Source of the DNA: Chlorops oryzae
Taxonomy: Eukaryota; Arthropoda; Insecta; Diptera; Chloropidae
NCBI GenBank assembly: GCA_020466095.1
Contig: CM035806.1
Location: 113,169,080 to 113,233,079 of the forward strand
DNA length: 64,000 nucleotides
Direction: 5' to 3'
How positions within the stretch are numbered: the first letter of the stretch is position 1; each line of letters begins with the position of its first letter. A program made the position numbers and the translations under genes. This document shows, in pieces, positions 11,730 through 23,869 of this stretch. The notes beneath the pieces were generated by a model. The model saw only the letters and a program-made list of their open reading frames with translations. It did no database searches and had not been told where the DNA came from.

Positions 11730-13017
11730 TTAGGTGTAGTAAAAAGAAATCCATTATTTTTCCAATAGATGGCGTTATTTATCTGCATCTCGCGTTGTAT
11801 AAGTCCGATCGTGTTCCGCTAGGGGGCATTAGAAAGATGACAGTTCCTACTAAAAAAGCTTTTTTGAAACTTTTTTGATTGATTGATTCAGTTTTGTTTG
11901 AGAGCTTGTCAAAGATGAACATCAGCAAAGAGAAAATTCGCTACATTTTACAGTTTTTCTTCGATAAGGGAGAAAACGCAAGCCAGGCGGCTGAAAATGT
12001 GAATAGCGTTTATGGACCTGATACTGTAACAGCCACTCATGCGCAATTTTGGTTTCGTCGATTCCGTTCCGGTAACTTCGAAGTCAAGGATACACCACTC
12101 ACTGGAAGGCCAATTGTCGAAAATGTCGATAAAATCATGGAAATTATCGAGTCCGACCGTCATGTTAGCATTGTTTCGATTGCAAAACAGCTAAAGATTG
12201 CACAAAAAACCGTTTGGAACCATTTGAATAAGGCTGGATACACAAAGAAGCTCGATGTATGGGTGCCACACGAGTTAACGCAAAAAAACCTCATAGACCG
12301 AATTTCCATCTGCGAATCGCTGCTGAACCGCAACAAAATCGACCCATTTCTGAAGCGGTTGGTGACTGGTGATGAAAAGTGGGTCACTTACGACAACGTC
12401 AAGCGAAAACGGTAGTGGTCGAAACACGGTGAACCGGTGGAAACGGTGGCCAAGCCAGGATTGACGGCCAGGAAGGTTTTGCTGTGTGTTTGGTGGGATT
12501 GGCAGGGAATTATCTACTATGAGCTGCTCCCATACGGCAAAACTCTTAACTCGGAACTCTACTGTCATTAATTGGACCGTCTGAAGGAAGCAATCGCCCA
12601 TAAGCGGCCAGCTTTGGCCAATAGGAGAGGAATTGTGTTCCATCAGGACAACGCCAGGCCACACACATCGATAGTGACTCGCCAGAAGTTCCGGGAGTTT
12701 GGTTGGGAGGTTCTTCTGCATCCACCTTATAGTCCGGACCTGGCACCAAGTGATTACCATCTGTTCCTGTCCATGGCGAACAATTTTGCTGGTGAAACAT
12801 TCGCTTCAAGAGAGGCTTCTGAAATTCGACTGTCTCAATTTTTTGCTAATAGGAACGAGGGCTTCTATGAGAGAGGCATAATGAAATTACCTTTAAAATG
12901 GCAACAAGTTATCGAACAAAACGGCGCATATTTGACCTAAATCGGGTCATTCTAACTATCTTAAATAAAGCCCTCAATTTAATGCAAAAATAATGGATTT
13001 CTTTTTACTACACCTAA
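11730..13017 (+). mobile_element. mariner element (DD34D, mellifera/capitata-like), complete with TIRs
   Basis: TIRs TTAGGTGTAGTAAAAAGAAA and complement, flanked by TA (11728-11729, 13018-13019). The 1288-bp length is normal for mariner. It lies inside element Y. Confidence 0.95.
11915..12940 (+). pseudogene. mariner transposase with two nonsense codons
   Basis: One frame of about 341 codons runs from ATG 11915 (MNISKEKIRYIL) to the stop at 12938-12940. The N-terminal paired helix-turn-helix region is present (SQAAENVNSVYG, FWFRRFRSG, GRPIVENVDKI). The catalytic triad is complete: first Asp in VTGDEKW, second in HQDNARPH, third in APSDYHLF, with 34 residues between the last two. Two in-frame stops, TAG at 12413-12415 and TAA at 12568-12570, each look like a single-base change. 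There are no frameshifts. The copy is therefore recently inactivated or a minor pseudogene. The sequence style fits the mellifera/capitata subfamily known from tephritids and bees. Confidence 0.95.
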
Positions 13018-13144
13018 TATATAAGAGACGCCAACGTACTCTATGGAAAATCCCATTTTTCACTCGTTCTCGATGATACCACGTAGATGAGGATACACTA
13101 TGCTTTGGCAAATGAAACACTCAAAAAGCATGAAATCGAGGAAA

Positions 13145-13399
13145 GAAAGACACTCGAAATGTAGGAATTGATAGAAAGGATCAAAACAAAAACGAAAATC
13201 TGACTTCTCGCCTTTACGCATTGAGAAACGGTTTTCATTCATAGTTTTTCGGCAGTCGCGCGATTGTTCTGTTATTCTTTCGATTGCGTGCCGCGCTTAT
13301 GCGCATATATGAGCTTGTGTGTGCGCCAATCTACATACGTACGTTTGTATTTGGCCTTTGCAATTTTCGGCCGCTGAAAAATTCAAATTGATATATTAT
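13145..13399. repeat. Internal repeat of element Y, copy 1
   Basis: The stretch from GACACTCGAAATGTAGGAATT through TATGCGCATATATGAG to GGCCGCTGAAAAATTCAAA recurs at 15560-17215. The second copy is interrupted by the Harbinger element at 15991-17054. This suggests a tandem duplication within Y or two joined copies. No coding signal. Confidence 0.65.
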
Positions 13400-13539
13400 T
13401 AGGGATGTGCCGGATATCCGGTAACTATCCGGTATCCGGCGTATCCGGCTGGTTTTTAGATATCCGGCAAGCCCACCGGATATCACTACTATCCGGCCGG
13501 ATACCGATACATACCGCAGACTTTGATTTGTCCATCTTT

Positions 13540-13680
13540 ATACCCGACACACTCTGTGTCGAGGGTATATTGCGTTTGTGTGATTGTGTGTAACACCCAG
13601 AACCAGTCGATATAGACCATACAAAATATGTATAGAAATGATCAGCGTTACCAGGAGATTCGATTTAGACATGTCCGTCC

Positions 13681-13730
<50 letters not shown>

Positions 13731-14425
13731 ATACAGTTATCTTATCGAAGGAGTTGAGCTATCTCGACAAAATTTGGTATGCGTGCTCACGGCGACATGA
13801 GTAAGAACAAGTTCGAGAATGGACCCGATCGGACCATTTTTAGGGGTACCTCCAGTACTAGGGTCTGTTATGAAAATCACAAAAACTGCTCTAAAACCGA
13901 AGTTTTTCAAGATATTTTGATGAAAGTTGATATTTGATCATGTTTAAAGGCCAGTAATATGATTTCCAAAAATTGTAAAAGTGGGCGTGGCAGAAGAGAG
14001 TTTTTCGAATATTGTCTCTTACACCCGAAATTCAAATGGGACTTGAACGAAATTTGGCAGTTATACTTCCTTTGTAGCCATAAACATCCTCTCCAAAAAA
14101 ATTTTTGATAGGTCCATTATTAAGGGTACCTCCAGTACTAGGGTCTGTCACAAAAATCTCAAAATTGCCCCAAAATCGGATTTTTTTTGAGATATTCCAC
14201 TGAAACTTAGAATTTGAGCGTATATTAAGGCCTACGATTAGAATTCAAAAAAAAATTGGAAAAGTGGGCGTGGCAAAAGGGCGGTTTTCATAAAGAAATT
14301 CAACAAATGTCAGTATATGGGGCCCGTAATGGCCTTAAACACCTCTTGATATTAAAAATTATTTGAACATGTGTGTCTGTGTCGGGTATTCTATTGTCAG
14401 GCTCGCCTGACTATAACACCCTTAC
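13540..14425. repeat. mini-me-like repeat with (GTCT)n tract
   Basis: It begins TTTATACCCGACACACTC and carries the GATTTAGACATGTCCGTCC landmark followed by about 12 GTCT units (13676-13723). It ends near CTATAACACCCTTACTTG. Similar in organisation to 37450 and 38715. Known dipteran mini-me elements carry (TA)n and (GTCY)n proto-microsatellites. Non-coding. Confidence 0.7.
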
Positions 14426-14602
14426 TTGTTGAGTTTTGTTTTTTGTTGAACGTGCAAATTAAATCAGAACAGCTGATTATGCTAAAGCTCAAAAGCAATC
14501 GATATTATAATCGATGGTATCGATGTTTTTAAATTTCTTTTAATAGATATTGATCGAAATAAATTAAGTCAAATTAACTTAAATTAAATCCTAACAAACT
14601 TA

Positions 14603-15077
14603 TAGGCTATTTCCACTGCGTACTTATCTCATATTTTGTACTTATCTCGTTAAAGTGTACTTACAGATGTACTTACCCATACAAAATCTGACAGTCGATA
14701 AGTACACTTTAACTGCAAAGTACAAACAAAGTACAAAATTGCGCATAGTTGTATTTGGAATATTTAAGGAATATCGATAGTTTTCTGAAAATTGCAACAC
14801 TGATTGCTACGAATGACAGGAGAAATAGAAGGCAAAACTATTCAAAACTAATCATACTCGCTTCATAATTCATTAAATCGCCGCAAATATCCTTAATACT
14901 CATTTTAATAAATGTTTTTTAATTAAAAAAATTTTTCTTTTCCTTGATCACTCAATCAGATTTTTCGTCAGCTGTCGTTTGACAGGTGTAAGTACGAAAT
15001 TGCAGTGGAAACACCCATACTTACAGAATGTACTTAGCGCTAAGTACAGGCGGTAAGTACGCAGTGGAAATAGCCTA
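14603..15077. mobile_element. PIF/Harbinger-type MITE
   Basis: TIRs TAGGCTATTTCCACTGCGTA and complement with the 3-bp duplication TTA on each side (14600-14602, 15078-15080). TAAGTAC motifs repeat near both ends. 475 bp, non-coding. Confidence 0.85.
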
Positions 15078-15082
15078 TTAGT

Positions 15083-15242
15083 AGTTTATGGAAAAGGATA
15101 GACGGTCGTAGTATGAACTTCGATAATGCTTGAAATTGAAAAACATTGATGTTAGTTAGATACTAACAATCAGATTGATGTTTTTTAATTTTAAGCATTA
15201 TCCAAGTTTTTATTGCGATTGTCTATTTTTTACCATAAACTA
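15083..15242. repeat. Hairpin (small inverted-repeat MITE)
   Basis: The arms starting GTTTATGGAAAA and ending TTTTACCATAAAC fold into an imperfect hairpin of about 160 bp with a GATACTAAC loop region. Non-coding. Confidence 0.65.
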
Positions 15243-15990
15243 GATTTGGTTTTTATTTTTTGTGATAAATAATTAATTTAGTTTAATGAAATTTAAAAAC
15301 ATCGATAATATCAATGGTGGAATCGAATGTTTTCCAGCTCTATATTATACCAATGAACGGCGTTGACAGAAAATCATTTATTTCGGACAATCTGTTCAAT
15401 TGTGGCCAGCGAAAGTACAATTTCAAACAGAGAAAAAATTTTTCAGATATCCGGCCGGATACTATGTATCCGGCTACATATTTTTACCGGATATCCGATA
15501 TCCGGTTATCCGGCAAATTCACTATCCGGCACATCCCTATATATTATATTAAATACTCTTTGGACACTCGAAACGTAAGAATTCATTCCCAGCCAGAAAT
15601 TTTCTCATAAATGACCAATTCATTAATTTTTTTACCAAGAATATCATGGGGAAAATTTGAGTACTTCTCAATTGCAATGGCAATGTCATCGAGAGGTAAT
15701 ATTGTTCATCGCAACTCCAATGGCATTGTCATCGATAAAGGTATCGATACGACGGAGTAGATCTACTCCACTGTCGATGACTAATTCGTGACTTGTACTC
15801 TGATGACGGCCAAGCCGTTTGTGTGTAAATTTCATTAGAAAGTTGGTGTATAATCAGGAGCAGTCACGGCTCTATGTCATGCTGAAATCATTGATTCACC
15901 GGGACATTTCCGGCTGGGTTAATGGATCAAGACAAAAACGAAAATCTGACTTCTCGCCTTTACGCATTGAGAACCGGTTTTCATTCCTTA

Positions 15991-17054
15991 AGTGACGGTT
16001 AGACGATATGGTTAATGACCAACCGTTTGGTTGAAATCATTTGGTTAAATTTTGGCTTGTATGCTCATTTGTCAGCAAGACATTTGTTTAGCGGTTACAC
16101 GATATGCACATTTTGTCCCAAAACGTTTGCGCACCACCAATTCTAGATAGTGTCCAAATATTGTTCGGTCCCAAATTGCTTTTTCGGTTTGCTTGGGTGT
16201 TACACGATATGCACGATAGTGACCAAATTAAATTATGGCCAACTGTCAATTGACGCTAAATAATATTGTTGTGCATAGAGTGAACACATCGGCCAGAGAT
16301 TGTTTTAATAAAATTTTTTAAAAATGTCGCTAAATGCAAAAAATAAAAGAATTCTTGCCGTCGTATTGGCCGGCTATATTTTTGACGACGATTCGGACCG
16401 AACTGTGTTTGAAAAGCCTCGTAAACGTCCTTGAGTTTAGGTAAGGAATTGGGTTACTCGTCGGGACCAAGAAGGGTTTTGCGCAAAGTTGTACAAAGAG
16501 CTGGAAGAAGAAAAGGCCGTTTTGTACAACAATTTTCTTCGAATGACGAAAGCTCAGTTCGAAAATCTGCTTTCGTTGGTTTCACCCCTTATAGTCAAAA
16601 AGGATACAATTATGCGAAAAAGCATTTCGGCTTGTGAAAGGCTCATTTTGAAAACATCGATACGTTGAATATCGATTTCTTTCAAAAAGTTTTAGATTTC
16701 TGTTGAAATAAATAAATAAAACCACTTTTTTTTAAAACCGCTTGAATTTATCTTAAGTTTCGGCACAAACGTTTGCCATTTGGTCATGGGTATATTTTTG
16801 AGCTTGACCAAATGACAAATCAGCGCAAAATCATCCCATTTGTTAAACAAATTTGTCCGTGTTGTCCCAAAGGGGTGTTACACGATATGGCTAGTTTGGC
16901 ATCCAAACGTTTGGCTGCAGCATGAACAAACGTAACCAAATGACATTTGACCATACGTATGGTCGGTGGTTACACAGTTTGGACTGGATTGGGACAAAAA
17001 ATTACTCAAAAACAGCCAAAATTTGGTTATTAACCATATCGTCTAGCCTACCCT
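15991..17054 (+). mobile_element. PIF/Harbinger element, deletion derivative
   Basis: The ends AGTGACGGTTAGACGATATG and complement share the core TAGACGATATGGTTAAT. The 3-bp duplication is TTA (15988-15990, 17055-17057). GTTACACGATATG is repeated at several subterminal positions. It interrupts the second copy of the Y internal repeat, whose other copy at 13230 shows the empty target. Confidence 0.85.
16324..16656 (+). pseudogene. N-terminal remnant of a PIF/Harbinger transposase
   Basis: Frame 1 starts at ATG 16324 (MSLNAKNKRILAVVLAGYIF) and soon hits a stop. A shifted frame then reads RRDQEGFCAKLYKELEEEKA, NNFLRMTKAQFENLLSLVSP and MRKSISACERLIL. That order is typical of the N-terminus of insect Harbinger (HARBI1-like) nucleases. 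The catalytic DDE region is absent; the right half has been deleted. At least one frameshift and stops make this a clear pseudogene, and it supports the class assignment made from TIR and TTA duplication. Confidence 0.8.
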
Positions 17055-17615
17055 TTATAGTTTTTCGGCAGTTCAGCCGCTGTGCTGTTATTCTTTCGAT
17101 TGCGTGCCTTACTTATGCGCATATATGAGTTTGTGTGTGCGCCAATGTACATACGTACGTTTGTATTTGGCCGTTGTGTGCCTTTGCAAATTTCGGCCGC
17201 TGAAAAATTCAAAAATCGTTTTTCGAGTCGGTCTCTTATGTTGTTTTCCTGTTTCTACGTGACCAATGCAAAGTCACTACCGTATGGTTCTGTAGGGTGA
17301 CTTGCGCGGCGCTAAATGCGAAAAAGTCGAAGCTTGGTCGCTTCGATTACCTTTTGTAACATTATGTGCTTGTTTTTTTTAGTTTTAATTCGACCCTTTT
17401 AATATTTTAATTTTAATTACTTTAATATTTTTTCGGGCCTACGGTGCAAGCATTGCTATTACGAAATGTAAATTTTTAGCAATCGAACATTTTTTTTTCC
17501 TGATGTTTTTCTGATGCTAATGTAATTTTACTTTTGATATTAACAATTAAATCTCTTTAAAATTTTTCCTCTGCTGGAATTAGTATTTTCAGCTGTAAAA
17601 ATACTCCCTTTAAGG

Positions 17616-18371
17616 CATATAGTACTATAGGTCTAACTGTCGACGTCGAAAGGCCTCTGCCGCTAATAAGAAACTCCCCATTAGGCAGGGATAGGAAACT
17701 CAACTCTTTCGAGAAATTCACCAAAAAGCTACCAACAAAAACCTTAAGCAGGAATAGGAAATTCAACTCTTTCGAGAAATTCACCAGAAAGCTACCAACA
17801 ACAATACGGGCAGACAAAAAGTTGCACTATGATGCCACTTGCAAGAAAATTATCAAAGATACACGTCGTCGGATCGGTTTTTTATATAGCTTTAGAAGTT
17901 ATAATTGAAGCTTTAATAAATGCATTACGATATGTTTTTGCTTAATATGCACGAATGTGTTCATTTTGTAATAAATTGACAAACATTTTTGACTACGGCT
18001 ACGAATTTAATTGTACATAGAATTTAGTATTTTCGCTGAAACAGTGTGATCAAAAAGTTAAGTGGACAGGGTAGAACTAAAAAAACAATTTATTTTTCTC
18101 CTTGATATTGAGTTTCCTTGATTAGTTTTATGTTTTTCAAGCTTTTCATATCATTTTATGATTTTGGTAGATATTTTATATGTAATGAACTCGAAAATCT
18201 TCCAAAATTAAAAATAAAAGTGGCAATGCATTTCACCACAGCAGAGCTACAGATTTCGCTGCCATAGCGTGCTTCTCTTTTCCTCATGCTATATGCCTAT
18301 GTTGAAGCAGCGTAGCTCTAACACATTGCAGGGATTACGAAGAAGAAGAGTTAGACCTATAGTACTATATG
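17616..18371. mobile_element. CATATAG-type element, 756-bp copy a
   Basis: TIR CATATAGTACTATAGGTCTA and complement; exact duplication CTTTAAGG (17608-17615, 18372-18379). Near the left end a unit of about 65 bp containing GGAAATTCAACTCTTTCGAG is repeated twice in tandem. Nearly identical to 28129-28884. No transposase; 8-bp duplications fit hAT or P-type mobilisation. Confidence 0.92.
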
Positions 18372-18379
18372 CTTTAAGG

Positions 18380-19285
18380 TGGGGCTAAATTAAAAATGAA
18401 TTTTAAAAGACTTTTTGAATTGCCTTTATTGAAATTTTTTCAACTAATATAAGGATTTTTTTGAATATTACCAAAATATTAAATTTAAATGTAAGAGAAA
18501 AAATGGTTGAAGTCAATAGCAAAATTGAAATTTTCAAAAATCTTTTTTATGGGTCTTCAACGGACAATGTATTTGCACCATCGAATGTAAACAAGCTGAA
18601 TCATTCCATTTTAAATACATACAAGCATTGTTATGTTCATACATATAGAACTTCTTTTCCCTTCCACCGTCCTTCCACGAACGAATTTTGCTCATTTCAA
18701 TCAATCCTACTAAAAAAAATTTCAAAAGTATGATACAGTGTGCAAATATCGAGTCTCTTCCTTTCATTTTATAAAAAAATTTTCATGAACTATAAATTCT
18801 GAATACAAAATTCAGCAAAATAGCTTTCTTAATGTCTAGAAACAATTTGATAACATCTCATTTTTTATTTTACTATAAAAATTATATCAATAATAAGTAA
18901 AATCGAACTTGTCTGAAGAAAGATTTGAAATAGTCAAATATTGCACACTGTGTTCGGCTATTTTTTCTTCGTATCGTCAAGTAGCCTTTGCATGCGACAA
19001 GCTTAAAAAAATTTCCATCCCTTTTACTCTGCGCGAAAGCAAACGCACAATTCATTCAAGAATTGTCCTTTTACGCAAGCTTCTAACATTCGCCTTTCGT
19101 TTTTCTGTTTTCAATTACTGTTCGCATTATGAGACGGCACGAAATGGCATTTGGTACGAAGTGTATCGCCATATCCGTGGTATGATTTTCAAAATGCAAA
19201 GAGAGCCGATAGAGTAGATTGTCACCTCTTTATATATTATATTAATACCATACAATACTACAAGCGACACTCTCTAAATTTTTTG
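18380..19285. other. Residual element Y DNA without recognisable genes
   Basis: Short open frames only (90-102 codons), none of a known family. 19236-19272 (CATACAATACTACAAGCGAC) is an inverted copy of 25294-25330, so the region around the CCCAGC element is bracketed by a short inverted repeat. Confidence 0.5.
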
Positions 19286-19479
19286 AACCCAGCAAACATT
19301 CTGAGTCCTAACAGAGTCATATATGACTCCTAATTTGGAGTCGGAGCCCTCATAATGAGCTCATATAAGAGTCTGAAATGAATGTGTTTCCCTTCATGGG
19401 AAGGTCGTCTTATAAGAGCCGGATTTCATATATCGAATGAGTCCATATAAGAGTCATATACGACTCCTTCCGCACTCTT

Positions 19480-20420
19480 TTCTGACTCCTATTTAGTCTC
19501 ATATAAGAGTCATAAAGGACTCCTTCCGCACTCTTATCTGACTCCTATTTAGTCTCATTTAAGAGTCATATAGGACTCCTTCCGCACTCTTATCTGACTC
19601 CTATTTAGTCTCATTTAAGAGTCATATAGGACTCCTTCCGCACTCTTATCTGACTCCTATTTAGTCTCATTTAAGAGCCATAAAGGACACCTTCCGCACT
19701 CTTATCTGACTCCTATTTAGTCTCATTTAAGAGCCATATAGGACTCCTTCCGCACTCTTATCTGACTCCTATTTAGTCTCATTTAAGAGCCATATAGGAC
19801 TCCTTCCGCACTCATATCTGACTCCTATTTAGTCTCATTTAAGAGCCATATAGGACTCCTTCCGCACTCTTATCTGACTCCTATTTAGTCTCATTTAAGA
19901 GCCATAAAGGACACCTTCCGCACTCTTATCTGACTCCTATTTAGTCTCATTTAAGAGCCATATAGGACTCCTTCCGCACTCTTATCTGACTCCTATTTAG
20001 TATCATTTAAGAGCCATATAGGACTCCTTCCGCACTCATATCTGACTCCTATTTAGTCTCATTTAAGAGCCATATAGGACTCCTTCCGCACTCTTATCTG
20101 ACTCCTATTTAGTCTCATTTAAGAGCCATATAGGACTCCTTCCGCACTCTTATCTGACTCCTATTTAGTATCATTTAAGAGCCATATAGGACTCCTTCCG
20201 CACTCTTATCTGACTCCTATTTAGTCTCATTTAAGAGCCATATAGGACTCCTTCCGCACTCTTATCTGACTCCTATTTAGTCTCATTTAAGAGCCATATT
20301 GGACTCCTTCCGCACTCATATCTGACTCCTATTTAGTCTCATATAAGAGTAATAAAGGACTCCTTCCGCACTCTTATCTGACTCCTATTTAGTCTCATTT
20401 AAGAGCAATGAAAGACTCCG
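19480..20420. repeat. 56-bp tandem array (left subterminal)
   Basis: About 16-17 units of 56 bp, each with GACTCCTATTTAGTCTCATT, AAGAGCCATATAGGACTCC and TTCCGCACTC. Units differ by single bases (TATA/TAAA, CTC/ATC). There are no unique spacers. Confidence 0.95.
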
Positions 20421-20639
20421 TGCGCACTCATTACTAATTTAACCCTGCGTTTGCTTTATAATCAGAAATTATTTGTACAGGTTAATTCATTTTATTAAAT
20501 AATTCATTAAATGAAACAATTCATTAAATTCAATAATTCATAAGTTTTGAAAGGGAAAGTTTGAATGAAAGCTTAAAAATAAAAAAAAAGTTACAAGTAG
20601 TTCAAAAAATGTATGTTCATTTGTTTTTCTTATTTTGAT

Positions 20640-21480
20640 AATTTAGTCGATCTTTTGCAGTTTGGAACCACTTCGTAGTGAATTTCTTGAAATCCAATTC
20701 ATTCGTAAATTTTCGTGAAAAAGCTTCTGTAGAAATAATGTTAAATTAACAAAATTAAATTGCAATTCTATGAGATTACCCTTGAAGGCACTAGTGAGGG
20801 CCAAGTTTTGGATGGAAATTTTTCCTTCCACATTAATCCAAGTTATTGCAGCTCCAAGATCGCCTGTTACTAGACGCTTCCAAACTGACCGCACGAATTT
20901 CCCTGGGTCAGGGATGCCAATCAAGTATATTTCGTTTTCCTAAAATGGCAGAACATAGAAATAGTCTTACTTTACATGTTGCTGATTGCTTTTCCCCTTA
21001 CAAGCATTTTAAATTTGCCGGCATCATTTTGTAGTGATTGTTCGAAAATGAAGAAATTTTCTTTCGTATCCAAAGGGGACTTCGGAAAAACGGACTGTAC
21101 TCTTAACGAGACATTTTGGTCAGTTGTAAGCCGCTTGATGCTTAAAATTTCTGTCAGCAACTTTGTTTGGAATTTTTCCTGTTGCTCGTTAGCATCGAGC
21201 AGTTTACGTTTCAAATCTAAAGTAAATAGAAAAGATTAATATATATAATGTATGTTGCAGTTCGGTTGTATTTTTAGTTTTTTGTAGGCTTTAGCGTTTA
21301 AGGAAGAAAATTATCTTCTTTTTGGATGACTAAACGGCTAAACGGCTAAACCTACAAAAAATTTCTCCTTTTTAAAGTATAATCGTAACTTATTACTTAC
21401 CTCTATTTTCATCCTTTAGCGACTGAATTTCTTTTAGACATACATCTAACTTTTTTTCTATATTTGATAAGTTCCCTAAA
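20640..21480 (-). pseudogene. DUF4806-like accessory gene of the CCCAGC element
   Basis: At least four minus-strand exons can be traced. A coiled-coil exon (about 21476-21403, NLSNIEKKLDVCLKEIQSLK) ends in a strong donor GTAAGT. The next exon (from about 21216) starts after TTTACTTTAG and carries the pattern SVFPKSPLDTKENFFIFEQS. A third follows GCCATTTTAG with IPDPGKFVRSVWKRLVTGDL, and a fourth follows TTTCTACAG near 20730. The order coiled coil, FP...FE.L, VRSVW..L resembles DUF4806 proteins, often encoded beside insect transposases. One frameshift seems needed near 20990-21010 to keep the splice phase. Function is unknown; the identification is by pattern only. Confidence 0.55.
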
Positions 21481-21801
21481 ATTAAAAATATTTTAACAAA
21501 CATAACAATGTCAGCTTTACGCTTGTTTCGAACCATAAAAGAACGCTATCGAAAACAAGGAAACAAAAGAGTCCCGTTATGGACCGATAATTCCAACTAT
21601 CGATTGGCAACAAGTGTAAGGCCGGCATAATTAAATATGAAATTCGTACGAACCTGGGACTTTTGACGAATGAATTATTGGAAATACATCTTGCGACATA
21701 TATGCGTTTGAGGGGACCGTGGTTAGTTCTTGGAATTGAGTTGGAGATGCATTTAGGTTCGTATCCGCAAAAAAATTATAAGCTTTTTCTGCCATTTAAC
21801 T

Positions 21802-23680
21802 TTAAAACAAATTGTGTAAAAGTGGAACAAATATATATAAAGGAATAAAATTGCTATGTAATAGTAAACATTTTTCTTTTAACTGAGAGTAAGCGTGAAT
21901 TGTGGTTGCGAAATTTAAAGAAAGTGACTCCGAACATTTTATATTCAAACAACTTGATTTAATTGGTGTTTCAAAATGATCTTTCAAATTTGTTACTTCG
22001 TTAGAATAACATAATGTTTGAGTGCCCTCGGTTACAATCGATTGAATTTTAAATATTTTCTTTTCCAAGATGTAAAAGTTATCTGGAAATTTTTCCGACC
22101 AAAATATTTTTTCGTCAGCAATGGTTAATTCTTTCCTTTCAGGATTAATGCTCAATACACTACGCTCAACCAGACGATTATATATTTGCGTCGCTACATA
22201 ATTCCCTTTCTTAACCATTTGCTTGACTTTCGATAAATAATTTTCAAATTTAAACGCACCTAACGTGTCCAGATTTTCACGAAAATACAATACTTCATCA
22301 GGTAAATGCAAAAGGCAATGAAAATTATATTTCAGCAATGTTGTATCGTATAGATCCGGAATTTCATTAACAAAATCATTAATAAGTTCCCTAGCGCACA
22401 TGTTATTTGATAAGCAATAAGTTGTATGAAGCAAAATTCGTATGACGATGCTAAACTTTAAAAAATGCTTATAATGATGTTCCGATAAAACATCTTTTAA
22501 AACAATGGGACCGGTGTAAAGCAAAAACTGTGGGAATTCAACAGCCTTCCATCTATCTAGATCAGAAAGCGATCTAGGTTTTCTTGCAAACTCTCTTGAA
22601 ATATTTGACTTCAAGGAAAGTAATCGCTGTTCCAATATGGCAATATCATCCTTGGAAAATGAATATTTTTTACGCTTAGTTGTTATCCAAGCATTTATTA
22701 AAGTTTTAACTATACCCAAGCAAATTATGTGCATATAGTCATATGCAAACTGCTGAACAATATCAATGGGTAATTCCTCAATAGCTAATTCAGTCATGAT
22801 ACATATTATGATGGTTTGGGTCACATCTATTTCGAAATTGTTCATCAGTCCTTATGTTATTATCTTCCAGCTTATAAGTAATTCGTTTTTCAATAGACTC
22901 GCCCCGTTGTTGGCATTTTATGCAACTAAAGTATCCGCTATGACTTTTAACACCTAAGACATATGCTCTTGCGGGAGCGTCGCAAATAAAAGCCCTTATT
23001 TTTATTTCATAATAATTGTCTTTATAAGTAAGCCCCTCATTTACTATTTCCTTCAGTTCTTGGATGAAAACTTTTAAATAATTATTAACATTTTCAGGTT
23101 TTTTTAAACCAACGTAGGTACCTACCATTAAAACCTTTGAGGTGCTGTGAACGTTAACTAAAATTGGCCATGTTTGTAGCCGAGAGCTCTTGCAAAGAGG
23201 CAACCCATCTATATTGATATTAAGGGAAATAGTCTTGCTTTCAAATATGTTACTCTCTAAAAAATCTGTTAAGCAATCTGTAAGTCCGTAGTGCATATAT
23301 TCGCCTTCTCCCATTTTCGAAGTAACAACTTCTTTAGGGGTTCTTTTTAAAGTTCTAGCGTCAGAAGGTAACTCAGGAATCAGAGATTTCAAAATTTGTA
23401 ACAATTGATTCAAAGCTTCAATTGTTATATTGTGCTCTACAGACCACAGTGCCAACATTTCTAAAATAGTCTTTTCTGGACACTTCCCATTAAATTCACT
23501 ACCATTTTCTTCAAATCGCAAATTTGAACTTTCATTCTGAACACCAATTTCATTCGAATCGCCTTCAGAATCGGTCGATTCAACAACAAGTTCAGCCGCA
23601 ACACTACATTTTTCTTCATATTTTCTTTTTAATGATTTTATAATCTGAACTGCGGTTTTATGATCACTTCTTCGCGACAT
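21802..23680 (-). pseudogene. Transposase-like protein of the CCCAGC element, split by one frameshift
   Basis: The first frame (23680-22790) starts MSRRSDHKTAVQ and carries NINIDGLPLCKSS, LVNVHSTSKVLMVGTYVGLK, IRAFICDAPARAYVLGVKSH and a zinc-like SGYFSCIKCQQRGE motif. The second frame (to 21802) continues with FAYDYMHIICLGIVKTLINA, RKPRSLSDLDRWKAVEFPQF, LLYTGP and FHCLLHLPDEV. Joined, this is the layout of a large arthropod/cnidarian transposase family distantly like CACTA/DUF4218 proteins, with candidate acidic residues in IDGLP, CDAP and YDYMH. A single indel near 22790-22795 shifts the frame between a histidine-aspartate end and an LAIEELP start. Otherwise it is open for about 630 codons. 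The superfamily name is not certain. Confidence 0.8.
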
Positions 23681-23869
23681 TTAAAAATTGCAACTCACAG
23701 TCCTCACTTACTAAGCCAAAACTTTCAAAAGAAATTAATAGTTCTTGCGCGATAAATTGGAATCGAATTTGTTCGACAGTTACAGTTTCAATAAAAAATT
23801 TTCTATAAGCCCAGCAAAGATTTTAAGAAAAAAAATCCTTCCTTACACAAAATTATAAGCCTGCTTGTA

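Larger units (their letters stand above)
13400..15539. mobile_element. hAT element, TIR TAGGGATGTGCCGGATA
   Basis: Inverted ends TAGGGATGTGCC / GGCACATCCCTA with an exact duplication TATATTAT (13392-13399, 15540-15547). Both subterminal zones are packed with ATCCGG/CCGGAT motifs, likely transposase contacts. No transposase is left. It contains a mini-me-like repeat, a Harbinger-type MITE and a hairpin. Confidence 0.88.

Noticed and set aside
12275..12760. 161-codon antisense frame over the mariner
   Set aside because: Shadow of the transposase coding strand.
18461..18733. 90-codon open frame
   Set aside because: No recognisable domain, overlapping frames on both strands, and AT-rich low-complexity composition.
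19480..20420. Regularly spaced repeats resembling a CRISPR array
   Set aside because: Units are contiguous 56-bp tandem repeats with no unique spacers, in eukaryotic DNA inside a transposon.
22726..22746. Palindromic GCATATAGTCATATGC as another CATATAG micro-element
   Set aside because: It lies within the conserved coding part of the transposase (FAYDYMH) and has no flanking duplication.
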